Source: Solibacteraceae bacterium
GTDB lineage: Bacteria > Acidobacteriota > Terriglobia > Bryobacterales > Bryobacteraceae
Assembly (NCBI GenBank): GCA_021324015.1
Contig: JAJPJX010000186.1
Location: 38,837 to 102,836 of the forward strand
Reading direction: 5' to 3'
Length of the DNA stretch: 64,000 nucleotides
In this document: positions 42,394 through 51,273 of the stretch, in pieces
Layout of the letters: every line of letters begins with the position of its first letter
Numbering within the stretch: position 1 is the first letter of the stretch
The notes under the pieces: model-generated
What the model was told of the DNA's origin: nothing
The model's input: the letters and a program-made list of their open reading frames with translations, nothing else
Databases searched by the model: none
Made by a program: the position numbers and the translations under genes

Positions 42394-44823
42394 TTACTGC
42401 ACCAGGCGCGTGGCTGCGTTCAGGTCGATCTCCCCGCCGCTCAGAGCGTGGGGGGCCGGGCGACAGCCACGGCGCGATTGCCCGCGGGCCTGCCCTAACA
42501 GGGCCTCGGGGTCTGCCGCGTCGTCCGGAAAGATTGCCACACCGACTTCGATGCTTGGCTGAGGATCTGCACAAACCTTCCGCGCCGCCGCTAGCGCCGC
42601 CTCCCGCAAGTCGGCCAAGCGCTTTTGTGCCGCCTGCCGCGACAATCCGGGCAGCACCAGACCGACACTGGTTTCCTCCAGGCGTCCCGCGTAATCATAG
42701 TCCCGGCAGTGGTGCCGCAAAGCCTGCAAAGTAGCCTGCATCACCCGTTCGTCGACCAGGTGACCCAGGCGCTCTCGGATCGCGCGTATACCCTCCACCT
42801 CCAGGACCACGACAGCCAGAGGCACCCGGGTGCGGCGGCAGCGCATTACCTCCCGCTCCAGGTGCAGCGAGAGCAGTCTGCGGGGATTCAGGCTGCTTTC
42901 GCCTGGCACGCCATCCTTGGCACCCAGGCGCATGGCTTGATCCACGATGTGCCCCAGGGCCCATCCCAGCGCCACCAGCACCCGCAGATGTTCCCGGGTG
43001 AAGTGATCCGCCTCGCGGTGATATAGCCCTACGCTGCCCATCACCCCGGCCGGTCCGATCAGCGGCGCGGCGAGGGCCGACAGCAGCGCGCTCGGCGGCC
43101 AGGATCCCTCCAGGTGGTGCCACTCCACCGCAGGGTCACCGTTGAGCACTGCCTTGCGCTTTTCCACGACCCATCCGGAGATCCCGCGACCCATCGGGAT
43201 GCGCAGGGAGGAGAACATGCGGCACTCTTCCCCTTCCACGAATTCGGGTACCAGCGTCTCCTCCCGGCAAACGAAGATCGCCAAGGTGTCGTGCGGAATC
43301 AGGCGCCGCAGGAGGGCTCCGGCGAGCCAAAGAATTTCGTCCCGGGTCATTGAGTCACCCAGTTCACCGGTGAGTTCCAGCAAGCTCTGGAATTCCTGAC
43401 GGGCAGTTTCCAGGTGTGCATTCGGTTGTGCATCGCCACCGGCGCCGTTCTCCGGCTCCGCTGTCTCCACTTGCTCGTATCCGGCTGCAGGCGCCCCCCC
43501 CGCTTCGCACTTGGGGAACGCCGGGACTTTAGCCGCTGGCATCAAGCGGGTCAGGTTCTCCAGTTCCAGGCACCGGCGTCGCAATACCTCCACCACTTTC
43601 GGGTCGAAGCTTTTGCCGGATTCGGACACCACGTATTCCAGAGCCAGATCCAGAGGCAGGGCACGCCGGTATGGACGCGGCGAGGTCAGCGCGTCCAGGC
43701 AGTCCACAGCCGCCAGAATGCGCGCCCCGATAGGGATCTCAGTTCCTTTCAGGCCCGCCGGGTAGCCGGTGCCGTCCCACTTCTCATGGTGTGCGCGCAC
43801 GATCGGCACCACCGGATAGGGGAAGCCCACCCGTTCCAGGATCTCGGCCCCCACCGCAGGATGGATCTTCAGCCGCTCGAACTCCGCAAGCGTCAGGCGC
43901 GCCGGCTTGGAGAGAATCTGTTCCGGCACGGCCATCTTGCCGATATCATGCAGCAACGCGGCAATTTCGAGGGCACGCTGCTCCGCTTCACTCAGTCCTA
44001 TCTCCCGCCCAACCTCGGTGGCATATACCAGGACTCTCTGAAGGTGCGCGTGAGTGGTGTTATCTTTCGCCTCAATCGCCAGAGCCAGCGCTTCGATGGT
44101 GCGCCAATGCATCTGAGCCATGTCCGTGGCGTGTTTCTTCTCCTCCTCCAGGCGGTGCAGATAGAGATGATACGAGCGGTAGACGAGGTATGCCGCCGGT
44201 ACCGTCAAGACGGCCATCTGCCAGCCCAGATAGGCGTTTGCGGCGTGAAACAGCGCGGCCAGGGCGGCGCCCACCAAATGTTCCGGTGCCGTCCAAAGGT
44301 ATCCCTGCCGCCAGACTTCTCCCACTCTGCGGTTCTCGGTGAGGGCGATCATTAGCGACACCGAGAGGGTATTCACCAGGAAATATGCGGCTGTGGAGAA
44401 AAACAACAAAACTGGCAGGGTGTGATCCAGGCGCGACACCCAGGCGGAATGGAACACGGCCCATGCGCTGGCGGCCGCCAGAGTGACGCTCGAAAGATGG
44501 AACACCACTCTCAGCACCGCCGGCCTTCCGCTGTCCTCCCACAGAAACTGGGCGGCCATGCCGGCGCACGCCAGGGCCAGCGTCTCCGCCAGTGGCAACT
44601 CGATGACTCCGATCAGCACAAACAGGAAATTCATCGAAAGGGTGCCGGTCACACCCGGTACGCGGACCTTTAGTTGGGAGGCCGCCACCGCACCTGCCAG
44701 ATAGAAGGCCCCCCGCAGGGCGTCTCCGGGCTGCCAGCCCCACACCGCCCCGGCCAGCACGAAGGCTCCCACGAGGGCGGTCATGGCGATGTAGGTCTTC
44801 GCCACCGTCGAAAGAGGCCGCAT
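42394..44823 (-). CDS. Membrane HD-GYP/GAF/GGDEF-like c-di-GMP regulator
   Basis: Signalling protein of 809 residues, starting at ATG 44823 (the TTG two codons earlier is less likely). Residues about 10-230 contain seven or eight membrane helices forming a sensor. An HD-GYP domain follows, with HDIGK (about residue 293) and HHEKWDGTGYPAGLKG (about 353-368), predicted to hydrolyse c-di-GMP. A GAF-like domain spans about 480-640, and a GGDEF-fold domain about 660-800. In that last domain the GGDEF signature reads GRLEETS, so cyclase activity is unlikely. Overall it looks like a membrane-sensing c-di-GMP phosphodiesterase. Confidence 0.85.
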   Translation of the reverse strand: MRPLSTVAKTYIAMTALVGAFVLAGAVWGWQPGDALRGAFYLAGAVAASQLKVRVPGVTGTLSMNFLFVLIGVIELPLAETLALACAGMAAQFLWEDSGRPAVLRVVFHLSSVTLAAASAWAVFHSAWVSRLDHTLPVLLFFSTAAYFLVNTLSVSLMIALTENRRVGEVWRQGYLWTAPEHLVGAALAALFHAANAYLGWQMAVLTVPAAYLVYRSYHLYLHRLEEEKKHATDMAQMHWRTIEALALAIEAKDNTTHAHLQRVLVYATEVGREIGLSEAEQRALEIAALLHDIGKMAVPEQILSKPARLTLAEFERLKIHPAVGAEILERVGFPYPVVPIVRAHHEKWDGTGYPAGLKGTEIPIGARILAAVDCLDALTSPRPYRRALPLDLALEYVVSESGKSFDPKVVEVLRRRCLELENLTRLMPAAKVPAFPKCEAGGAPAAGYEQVETAEPENGAGGDAQPNAHLETARQEFQSLLELTGELGDSMTRDEILWLAGALLRRLIPHDTLAIFVCREETLVPEFVEGEECRMFSSLRIPMGRGISGWVVEKRKAVLNGDPAVEWHHLEGSWPPSALLSALAAPLIGPAGVMGSVGLYHREADHFTREHLRVLVALGWALGHIVDQAMRLGAKDGVPGESSLNPRRLLSLHLEREVMRCRRTRVPLAVVVLEVEGIRAIRERLGHLVDERVMQATLQALRHHCRDYDYAGRLEETSVGLVLPGLSRQAAQKRLADLREAALAAARKVCADPQPSIEVGVAIFPDDAADPEALLGQARGQSRRGCRPAPHALSGGEIDLNAATRLVQ

Positions 44824-44928
44824 GCTCAAATATTCGGCGGATATTTGGCGAAAGTTTATGGCAGCTTGCGTTTCCCAGGGCGTGGCGGCCAGAGGATGGC
44901 CAGGCGCGGGGCAAAAGCGAGAATGGAA

Positions 44929-44971
44929 TTCAGGGGGGGCGGAAGTGCAAGCCTCCGCCCTCCCCGCTGAA
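44929..44971 (-). terminator. Long GC-rich inverted repeat, probable terminator
   Basis: Arms TTCAG-GGG-GGGCGGA and TCCGCCC-CCC-CTGAA (small internal bulges) flank a loop of about ten bases. It begins ten bases beyond the stop of the coiled-coil membrane protein gene on the minus strand. There is no T-run, so it would be Rho-assisted or act as an mRNA-protecting hairpin. Confidence 0.5.
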
Positions 44972-44981
44972 TCACGGAAGG

Positions 44982-45854
44982 TTAGTTGCGCGCCACCTGG
45001 TCTTTTGGCGTCGCCAGGTACCCGACGATTTCGTTTTTCTTGACCTGGTTTACCACAATCTCATAGGGCTGCTTGGCTTTGGCGACGTAGAACTGCACCG
45101 GTTCATTGATGTTCTTGTCCTTTTTCTCCGTCAACTTGTCGTCAGCCATGACCTCGATGGTGTACTTGTTGCGCTTGGTATCGGTCTTCTTCAGCAGGAT
45201 GGTGATATCGCCGACGCGTTGCGGCTGCTTGGTCTTCCCCAGGTCGAACTCGAAATAGTTCCGCTCGCCCAGCCGCTTCAACGCAGCCAGTTCCCGGGAG
45301 TTGGTTGCGATATAGCCGCTCTGCACGCCCAGGTCGCCGGTCACCCTCTTCAGATCCGCGATGGTCTTGTCCAACTCGGACTTGGTGGAAGCTACCTGCG
45401 ACTTCACGTTTGTGACATCCCCGCTCACGTCCGCAATTTTCGCGTTCGCGCTGCTGGTGGCTTGCTTCACTTCCGTCAGTTCACTGGACACCTTCTGCTG
45501 CTGGGCAGCCTGCTGAGCCGCCAGTTGCTTGGCCAGTTGTTCCGCCCTGGCCACCGCTTCCACTTTCGCCTGACCTGCGGCCATGCTGGCCTGGTGCCGT
45601 GCCTCCGCCAGTTCGCTCTTCAAGGTTTCAAGGTGCCGGCGGTTGGATTCCGAGGTCACCACAGAGGTGTCCCGCAGGCTGCTGATCTGGGTCTGCGTGG
45701 CCTCCTGGAACTTGGCCAGGTCGGACTTCAAACCGGTTACTTGCACGTAGAGGTAGATGTTGGCCGCGACGAGGGCGACCAGCGCTCCCGTCACTACCGC
45801 GCTTTTCACACCCGAGCCGCTCGGCTGGGCGGGGTACATGGGGCTTGGACTCAC
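44982..45854 (-). CDS. Single-pass coiled-coil membrane protein, unknown function
   Basis: Protein of 290 residues. The start is GTG 45854, with AGGAG seven bases upstream; the in-frame GTG 45875 has no such site. A short N-terminal segment precedes one transmembrane helix (about 18-40, SAVVTGALVALVAANIYLYV). A long coiled coil follows (about 45-190), rich in Gln/Ala/Lys including a run of alternating QQ and AA. A small C-terminal domain of about 95 residues ends the protein (YFEFDLGKTKQPQRVGDITILLKK to the end). I do not recognise that domain. Its leader contains a small hairpin just before the ribosome-binding site. Confidence 0.6.
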   Translation of the reverse strand: MSPSPMYPAQPSGSGVKSAVVTGALVALVAANIYLYVQVTGLKSDLAKFQEATQTQISSLRDTSVVTSESNRRHLETLKSELAEARHQASMAAGQAKVEAVARAEQLAKQLAAQQAAQQQKVSSELTEVKQATSSANAKIADVSGDVTNVKSQVASTKSELDKTIADLKRVTGDLGVQSGYIATNSRELAALKRLGERNYFEFDLGKTKQPQRVGDITILLKKTDTKRNKYTIEVMADDKLTEKKDKNINEPVQFYVAKAKQPYEIVVNQVKKNEIVGYLATPKDQVARN

Positions 45855-45867
45855 AAACGTACTCCTG

Positions 45868-45908
45868 CTCCCCACATCTGGGGAGAGTCTGGATTTCTAA
45901 TTATTATA
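45868..45908 (-). promoter_or_regulatory. Promoter and leader hairpin of the coiled-coil membrane protein gene
   Basis: Minus-strand consensus TATAAT at 45903-45908 would start transcription near 45896, giving a leader of about 40 bases. Within that leader, CTCCCC-AGATGT-GGGGAG (45868-45885) forms a six-base-pair stem whose 3' arm touches the AGGAG ribosome-binding site. It could therefore modulate translation. Confidence 0.45.
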
Positions 45909-45936
45909 GATTGTCCGCGGCAAGCTTGCGTTTCGT

Positions 45937-47358
45937 CTAGTCGAGTACAAAGCTGTCGCCAGGGGCGGGTACCACCGTCTCCACCCCGTACTGCCCGCGG
46001 ATCAAGCCCGCCAGGGCTTGCGACTGCAGCGGCTCTCCGTGCACCAGGAAGATCTTCTTCAAATGTGTCGCCAGGGGCTTCAGCCAAGCCAGCAGTTCAC
46101 CCTGGTCGGCGTGGGCACTCAACTCATCCAGGCTCGAAATCTCGGCCCGCACCGTCACCGGTTCTCCGAAAATCCTCACTTCCCTCCACTTTTCCACAAG
46201 CTTCCGCCCCAAGGTATGCTCCGCCTGGAACCCCGTGATCAGGACCGTATTGCGGGGATCCTCCACATTGTTCCGCAAGTGGTGCAGGATGCGGCCGGTC
46301 TCGCACATTCCGGAGGCCGAAATCACGACGAAGGGTCCCCTCAAGTCATTCAGTTTCTTGGACTCCCCGGCATCGCGGACGTATTGCAGACGGTTGAAAC
46401 CAAAAGGATCTTCGCCCTCCAGCAGATAGCGGCGGGTCTCGGCGTCGAAACATTCCACATGCTTACGAAATACCTCCGTGACGTTGATGGCCAAGGGGCT
46501 ATCCACGAAGATGGGCACGTCGGGAACCCGTCCATCCCCCGTGAGTTGGTGCAGCAGGAGGACCAGTTGCTGCGTGCGCCCCACGGCGAAAGCTGGCACG
46601 ATGATCCGGCCACCGCGCCCGCTGGTGCGCCGGATCACATCGGCCAGCTTGTTTTCCACATGGGTGTTGCTCTTATGGAACTTCCCCCCGTAGGTGCTCT
46701 CCAAGATCAGGTAATCGGCGGGCGGCATGGGGTCCGGATCGCGGATGATGGGGGTATGGGGACGCCCCAAGTCTCCGCTGAACCCCAGGCGAATGCGCTT
46801 CCCATTCCGGTGATAGTGCAGCATCACGGTGGAAGAGCCCAGAATGTGCCCTGCGTCGTAACATTCGTAACTTAGATGCTCATCGAGATGCTTGGGCGTG
46901 TAATAGGGGACCGCCTCGAACAGGGGCAGCGTGCGCTCGGCATCCTCGATGGTGTAGAGCGGCTCTATCGGGCCGTTCGCGGCTTCCCCGCCCCCCTTGC
47001 GGTTGTTGTGGCGATTGCGCCGCTTGTTCAGGAACTCCGCGTCCTTCTCCTGGATGTAGGCCGTGTCCCGCAGCATGGCGTCGCACAGGTCCACGGTGGC
47101 AGGCGTGCTATAGATGGGACCCTGAAAGCCATTTCTTACCAGCGTGGGCAGGTTTCCGGAGTGATCGATGTGCGCGTGCGAGAGAACCACCGCGCGGATG
47201 CTTTCCCCGCCATAGGGCAGGTGCCGGTTCTTCCAGTCCGATTCCTTGCGCTGGCCCTGGCTCAGTCCGCAGTCGAGCAGGTATTGGTTGCCGTCTACCT
47301 CGAGGTGGTGCATGGAGCCGGTGACGGTGGATGCGGCCCCCCAAAAAGTGAGCTTCAT
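45937..47358 (-). CDS. Beta-CASP metallo-beta-lactamase-fold ribonuclease-like protein
   Basis: Protein of 473 residues with an MBL fold, beta-CASP and RMMBL region, similar to CPSF-type exonucleases/endonucleases that act on RNA. Zinc motifs are complete: SHAHIDHSG (motif 2), YDAGHILGSS (motif 3), GFSGDLG (motif 4) and, in the RMMBL part, SAHAD. The beta-CASP domain has ESTYGGKFH, PAFAVGRTQQ and TGFQAEHTLGR. Length suits the bacterial and archaeal family. It is probably cytoplasmic, as no signal peptide is present. RNA processing is the most likely role; DNA as substrate is less likely. Confidence 0.9.
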   Translation of the reverse strand: MKLTFWGAASTVTGSMHHLEVDGNQYLLDCGLSQGQRKESDWKNRHLPYGGESIRAVVLSHAHIDHSGNLPTLVRNGFQGPIYSTPATVDLCDAMLRDTAYIQEKDAEFLNKRRNRHNNRKGGGEAANGPIEPLYTIEDAERTLPLFEAVPYYTPKHLDEHLSYECYDAGHILGSSTVMLHYHRNGKRIRLGFSGDLGRPHTPIIRDPDPMPPADYLILESTYGGKFHKSNTHVENKLADVIRRTSGRGGRIIVPAFAVGRTQQLVLLLHQLTGDGRVPDVPIFVDSPLAINVTEVFRKHVECFDAETRRYLLEGEDPFGFNRLQYVRDAGESKKLNDLRGPFVVISASGMCETGRILHHLRNNVEDPRNTVLITGFQAEHTLGRKLVEKWREVRIFGEPVTVRAEISSLDELSAHADQGELLAWLKPLATHLKKIFLVHGEPLQSQALAGLIRGQYGVETVVPAPGDSFVLD

Positions 47359-47581
47359 GTCCTGATCCCGTTATCGGGAGACCGCCAACCCGCGAACTCG
47401 CCCCCCGCACACCGTCATGTTACCGCAGATCTCCGGCGCAGCATCCTCCGGGTCTTCTCACAAAAGACAAACGGGTAAGAAGACTAGCTTGTGGCGTCAT
47501 TTTTCTTGACAGCCTCCGGAATCTCTGTTAATTTCGATGAAAATTCGTTGCCGGGCTTGCTCAGCCGGGGAGGTGAGTCCT

Positions 47582-50500
47582 GTGTTTCAAAACAGCATCA
47601 GGCGACTTGCCGCGTTGGTCGCATTTCTGATCCTTGCATGTCTGCCGCTGGTGGCGCAGACCGGCCTCGGGGTCGTCCGGGGAACCGTGCAGGACGCCAC
47701 TCAGGCAGTCATTCCCAACGCCAAGGTCACGCTCACGAATACCGCCACCGGCGTCAGCCGCGACAGCCAGTCGAACAACGCGGGCATCTACTACTTCGGT
47801 GCGGTCCCCATTGGTCCCTATCGTCTGGTGGTGGAATCGCAGGGCTTTAAGAAGTGGGAAGGGACCCTGACGGTGGAGGCTGGCCAGATCGTGGCCGTGG
47901 ATCCCACTCTGGAGGTGGGCAGCCTGGAGGCCTCCGTGGAGGTGACCGGCGCTGCGCCGGTGGTGACCACGCAAGGGGCTCAGATCAGCGACGTCAAAGA
48001 CGCCCAGCGGATCCACCAGTTGCCCCTGAACGGGCGCTTCATCTCCAACCTGTTTCTGCTCACCCCCGGCGTCGAAGACACCTCTTCTGGCGGCCAGGGC
48101 CAACAGGGCGGCAATCCGCGCGTCAACGGCATGAAGGTCGGCTCCACTGAGATGCTGCTGGATGGCATCTCCTACGTGGACCGCTACGGCGGGGGCATCT
48201 CGCGCGTGCAGCCAGGTCTCGACACGGTGCAGGAGTTCCGCATCGAGACTGCCGGATCGAGCGCGCAGTATTCCCGGCCCGCCACCGTCGAACTGGTCAC
48301 CCGCAGCGGTACTAACGAGTTTCACGGCGCCCTGTTCGAGACGCTCCGCAACAATGGCGGGGGGTTGCGCGCGCGGCAGCGGCAGGACCTCGGTGCGGCC
48401 GCCAAACTGATCCGCAATGAGTACGGCGGTTGGGCCGGCGGACCCCTGATCAAGAACAAGACCTTCTGGTTCGGAGACTGGGAAGGCTTCAAACAGCGGG
48501 AAAACAATTTTGCCATCACCGGCGTGCCCACGCCGGCCATGTGGGGCGGCGATCTCAGCAACGCGATCGATAACAACGGCAACAAGATCACCATGTATGA
48601 CCCGCTCACCACCCGGGCGGACGGCACGCGCGTGCCCTTTGTCGGCAACATCATCCCTTCGTCCCGGATCAGCCAGTTTTCCAAGACCATGCAAGGCGTC
48701 TCGCCCCTGCCGCTGGGCCCCGACGCCAACGGGAATCCCTGGATCGAGAACAACTTTCAGACTTACTATCCCAAGAACACAGACGCGAACACCCTGACCT
48801 TGCGCGGCGACCAGGTCTTTTCCGAGAAAGACAGCCTGTCTGGCCGTTTCACGCGCTCTATCCTGGACTACAAGCTCTTCGGTGGCCGTTACGGCTACCC
48901 GATCCCCGGCAGCACCGACGCTGGCGGCACGGGGTTGCAGAGCACCGCTGTCTACTCCACCTACGTGCGCTGGAACCACGTGTTCCGGCCCACCCTGCTG
49001 AATGAATTGCAGGTCTCCGGCCACCGGTCGCGGGCCCATGTGGGCACGCTGGCCGACGGTACCGCCTGGGCCAACAAGCTGGGGCTTCCCAATCCGTTCG
49101 GAGCCACCGGCTGGCCTACCATCTGCATCAGCGAATCGGCCTTCATGTATTACGGCTGCTGGGATGCGGACAACCCCCAGGACCAGAACCTGACCGCCTA
49201 CCAGGTGGAGGACAACATTACATGGGTCAAGGGGAAGCACACCATCAAGGCCGGTTTCAAGGGCCGCCAGGAATATAACAACGTCCGTGAACTCCAGCAG
49301 ACGCAGGGTTCGCACTCCCTGTACGGCGACTGGACCCAGCAGTTCGATCCCTCCGCGGGCGGCCCCGTCAATTTCACGGGCTCCGGCTTCGGGGGCATGC
49401 TGCTCGGACTGCCCACTTACCTGTCCAACCAGTTCAACCGCGGTTATTTCTATTTCCAGCAGAAAGAGTTGGGCGCGTACGTGCAGGACACCTGGAAGGT
49501 CACTCCGCGACTGACCGTGGACCTGGGGATGCGGTGGGACGCCTGGACGCCCTATCACGAGAAGTACGATCGCCTGGTGAACATCGACCTCAATAATTAC
49601 CTGGGGAAGATGCAGGTGATTACCCCACACAACACCCAGATGGAGCAAATCCCCGGCATTCCCACGAGCGTGCTGGATGCCTGGAAGGCCCGCGGCCTGA
49701 GTTGGGTGACGGCGGATTCGGCCGGGTTTCCCGGCGCCCTGGTACCGCCCAACTGGCACGATTTCAGCCCGCGCATCGGAGTGGCCTACCGGCTAACCGA
49801 GAAGTGGGTGGTGCGCGCAGGCTACGGCGCGTACTACTGGCCCATGCCCCTCTCGCAGATCCTTTCCAGTTCGCGCACCAATCCGCCTCTCAACCTGCGT
49901 TTCGTCAATTCCATCGCCGATAAGAACGGCACCGTGGACTTCTACGCGCTCTCCCACGCGCCTTCGCCCAGCGACTACATCGGCCAGGCCACCGTGAGCG
50001 CCTCCAGCATCCCGCCCACCAGCCAGGCCATGATGGCCTTCGACGTCAATCACTGGTCGGACGACAAAATGCAGCAGTGGACTTTCAGCATCGAGCGCGA
50101 AGTGATGCGCAACACCGCGGTGCGGCTTAGCTATACCGGCAACCACGGCAGCAATCTGGAACAGCGCTGGCGCTGGAACGATCCCATCTCGGAGTGGAAT
50201 TACCAGACGCAGACGGGTCTGGCCGCCAACTCGAGCGCCGCCGGCCAGGACGCACGGCGCGCCAATCCCAACTGGACCAGCGGCTGCTGCCAGGCGCCCA
50301 TCGAGCACAACGGATACTCCAACGCCCACTCCGCGCAGGTGCAGATCGAACGGCGTCTCGCCGATGGCCTGGGATTCCAAGCGTTCTACGTCTTCACCCG
50401 CGCCATGACCACCAACGACACGGGCGGTTTCTCTTACGGACCCAGCAGCATCAACTCCAACGGAGCGACCGGGTTCGCCGTGCCCCAGAGCAACGACGTG

Positions 50501-51226
50501 ATGGGGAACCCCAACATGACCCCTGATCAGCTCTTGCGCCTCGGTTACACCAACTCCAGCGAGATTCCGGCCCACCGTATTCGCTGGAACGGCATCTATG
50601 AATTGCCCTTCGGCCGCGGCAAAAAGTACGCCAGCAGTGTCTCCCGCCTCGCCAACCTGGCCGTGGGCGGCTGGCAGTTGGCCTTCATCGGCACGTGGCA
50701 GAGCGGCAACTGGTATTACGTGAACGCCAACGACTACATGTTTGGCAACCCCACGCTCTCCAGCGATCAGCGGCTCACGATGAACATCTTCGGGAAGACT
50801 CAGATGTTGTACTTCCGCGGAGATTTTAACCCCACCTTCGCCACCAACGTGGACCAGTCGAAGTTGCAGCAATTGGTGCCGGTGGATCGCACGCAGCGTG
50901 TCTTGCATCCGGTGGGCTCCACGTTCAATAATAAGCTGCCGTTCACTCTCGCGAATGGGACCACGCGGGACACCACCATCTTCGACAACGTCAGTTGGAA
51001 CGCGCGGAATTTCTTCCCGGGAGTCGGCATGTGGAACGAAGACCTCTCGGTGTTCAAGTATTTCGACGTCACCGAGCGAGTGAAGGTCCGTTTCACCTCG
51101 GACTTCTTCAACTTCTTCAACCACCCGGTGGATCCGCAACCCAACACCACTACGGGGCTGGTAGATCTGAGCCAGCAGGTGAATGCGCCGCGTATCATTC
51201 AATTCTCCCTGCGCCTGGAGTGGTAG
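47582..51226 (+). CDS. TonB-dependent receptor with carboxypeptidase-regulatory-like domain
   Basis: Outer-membrane receptor of 1214 residues. I choose GTG 47582 over the in-frame ATG at 47537, because GGGAGGTGA lies five bases before it and the protein then starts with a clean signal peptide (FQNSIRRLAALVAFLILACLPLVAQ). Residues about 30-110 form the regulatory-like beta-sandwich (VVRGTVQDATQAVIPNAKV). A plug follows, with VELVTRSGTNEFHGALFET near 240, and a long barrel ending in RIIQFSLRLEW. It is paired with the downstream sulfatase-superfamily gene (47 bases apart), suggesting uptake and processing of a modified polymer. Confidence 0.88.
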   Translation: MFQNSIRRLAALVAFLILACLPLVAQTGLGVVRGTVQDATQAVIPNAKVTLTNTATGVSRDSQSNNAGIYYFGAVPIGPYRLVVESQGFKKWEGTLTVEAGQIVAVDPTLEVGSLEASVEVTGAAPVVTTQGAQISDVKDAQRIHQLPLNGRFISNLFLLTPGVEDTSSGGQGQQGGNPRVNGMKVGSTEMLLDGISYVDRYGGGISRVQPGLDTVQEFRIETAGSSAQYSRPATVELVTRSGTNEFHGALFETLRNNGGGLRARQRQDLGAAAKLIRNEYGGWAGGPLIKNKTFWFGDWEGFKQRENNFAITGVPTPAMWGGDLSNAIDNNGNKITMYDPLTTRADGTRVPFVGNIIPSSRISQFSKTMQGVSPLPLGPDANGNPWIENNFQTYYPKNTDANTLTLRGDQVFSEKDSLSGRFTRSILDYKLFGGRYGYPIPGSTDAGGTGLQSTAVYSTYVRWNHVFRPTLLNELQVSGHRSRAHVGTLADGTAWANKLGLPNPFGATGWPTICISESAFMYYGCWDADNPQDQNLTAYQVEDNITWVKGKHTIKAGFKGRQEYNNVRELQQTQGSHSLYGDWTQQFDPSAGGPVNFTGSGFGGMLLGLPTYLSNQFNRGYFYFQQKELGAYVQDTWKVTPRLTVDLGMRWDAWTPYHEKYDRLVNIDLNNYLGKMQVITPHNTQMEQIPGIPTSVLDAWKARGLSWVTADSAGFPGALVPPNWHDFSPRIGVAYRLTEKWVVRAGYGAYYWPMPLSQILSSSRTNPPLNLRFVNSIADKNGTVDFYALSHAPSPSDYIGQATVSASSIPPTSQAMMAFDVNHWSDDKMQQWTFSIEREVMRNTAVRLSYTGNHGSNLEQRWRWNDPISEWNYQTQTGLAANSSAAGQDARRANPNWTSGCCQAPIEHNGYSNAHSAQVQIERRLADGLGFQAFYVFTRAMTTNDTGGFSYGPSSINSNGATGFAVPQSNDVMGNPNMTPDQLLRLGYTNSSEIPAHRIRWNGIYELPFGRGKKYASSVSRLANLAVGGWQLAFIGTWQSGNWYYVNANDYMFGNPTLSSDQRLTMNIFGKTQMLYFRGDFNPTFATNVDQSKLQQLVPVDRTQRVLHPVGSTFNNKLPFTLANGTTRDTTIFDNVSWNARNFFPGVGMWNEDLSVFKYFDVTERVKVRFTSDFFNFFNHPVDPQPNTTTGLVDLSQQVNAPRIIQFSLRLEW

Positions 51227-51273
51227 CCGCGGAGCAGCGACGGTGACGGAACCGTCTATGCGAAAATAGGCCC

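Noticed and set aside
12171..51226. The two TonB receptor genes as a duplicated repeat
   Set aside because: They share architecture and short family motifs (for example SGxNEFHG) but the protein sequences differ widely and the flanks are unrelated, so they are family members rather than a recent duplication.
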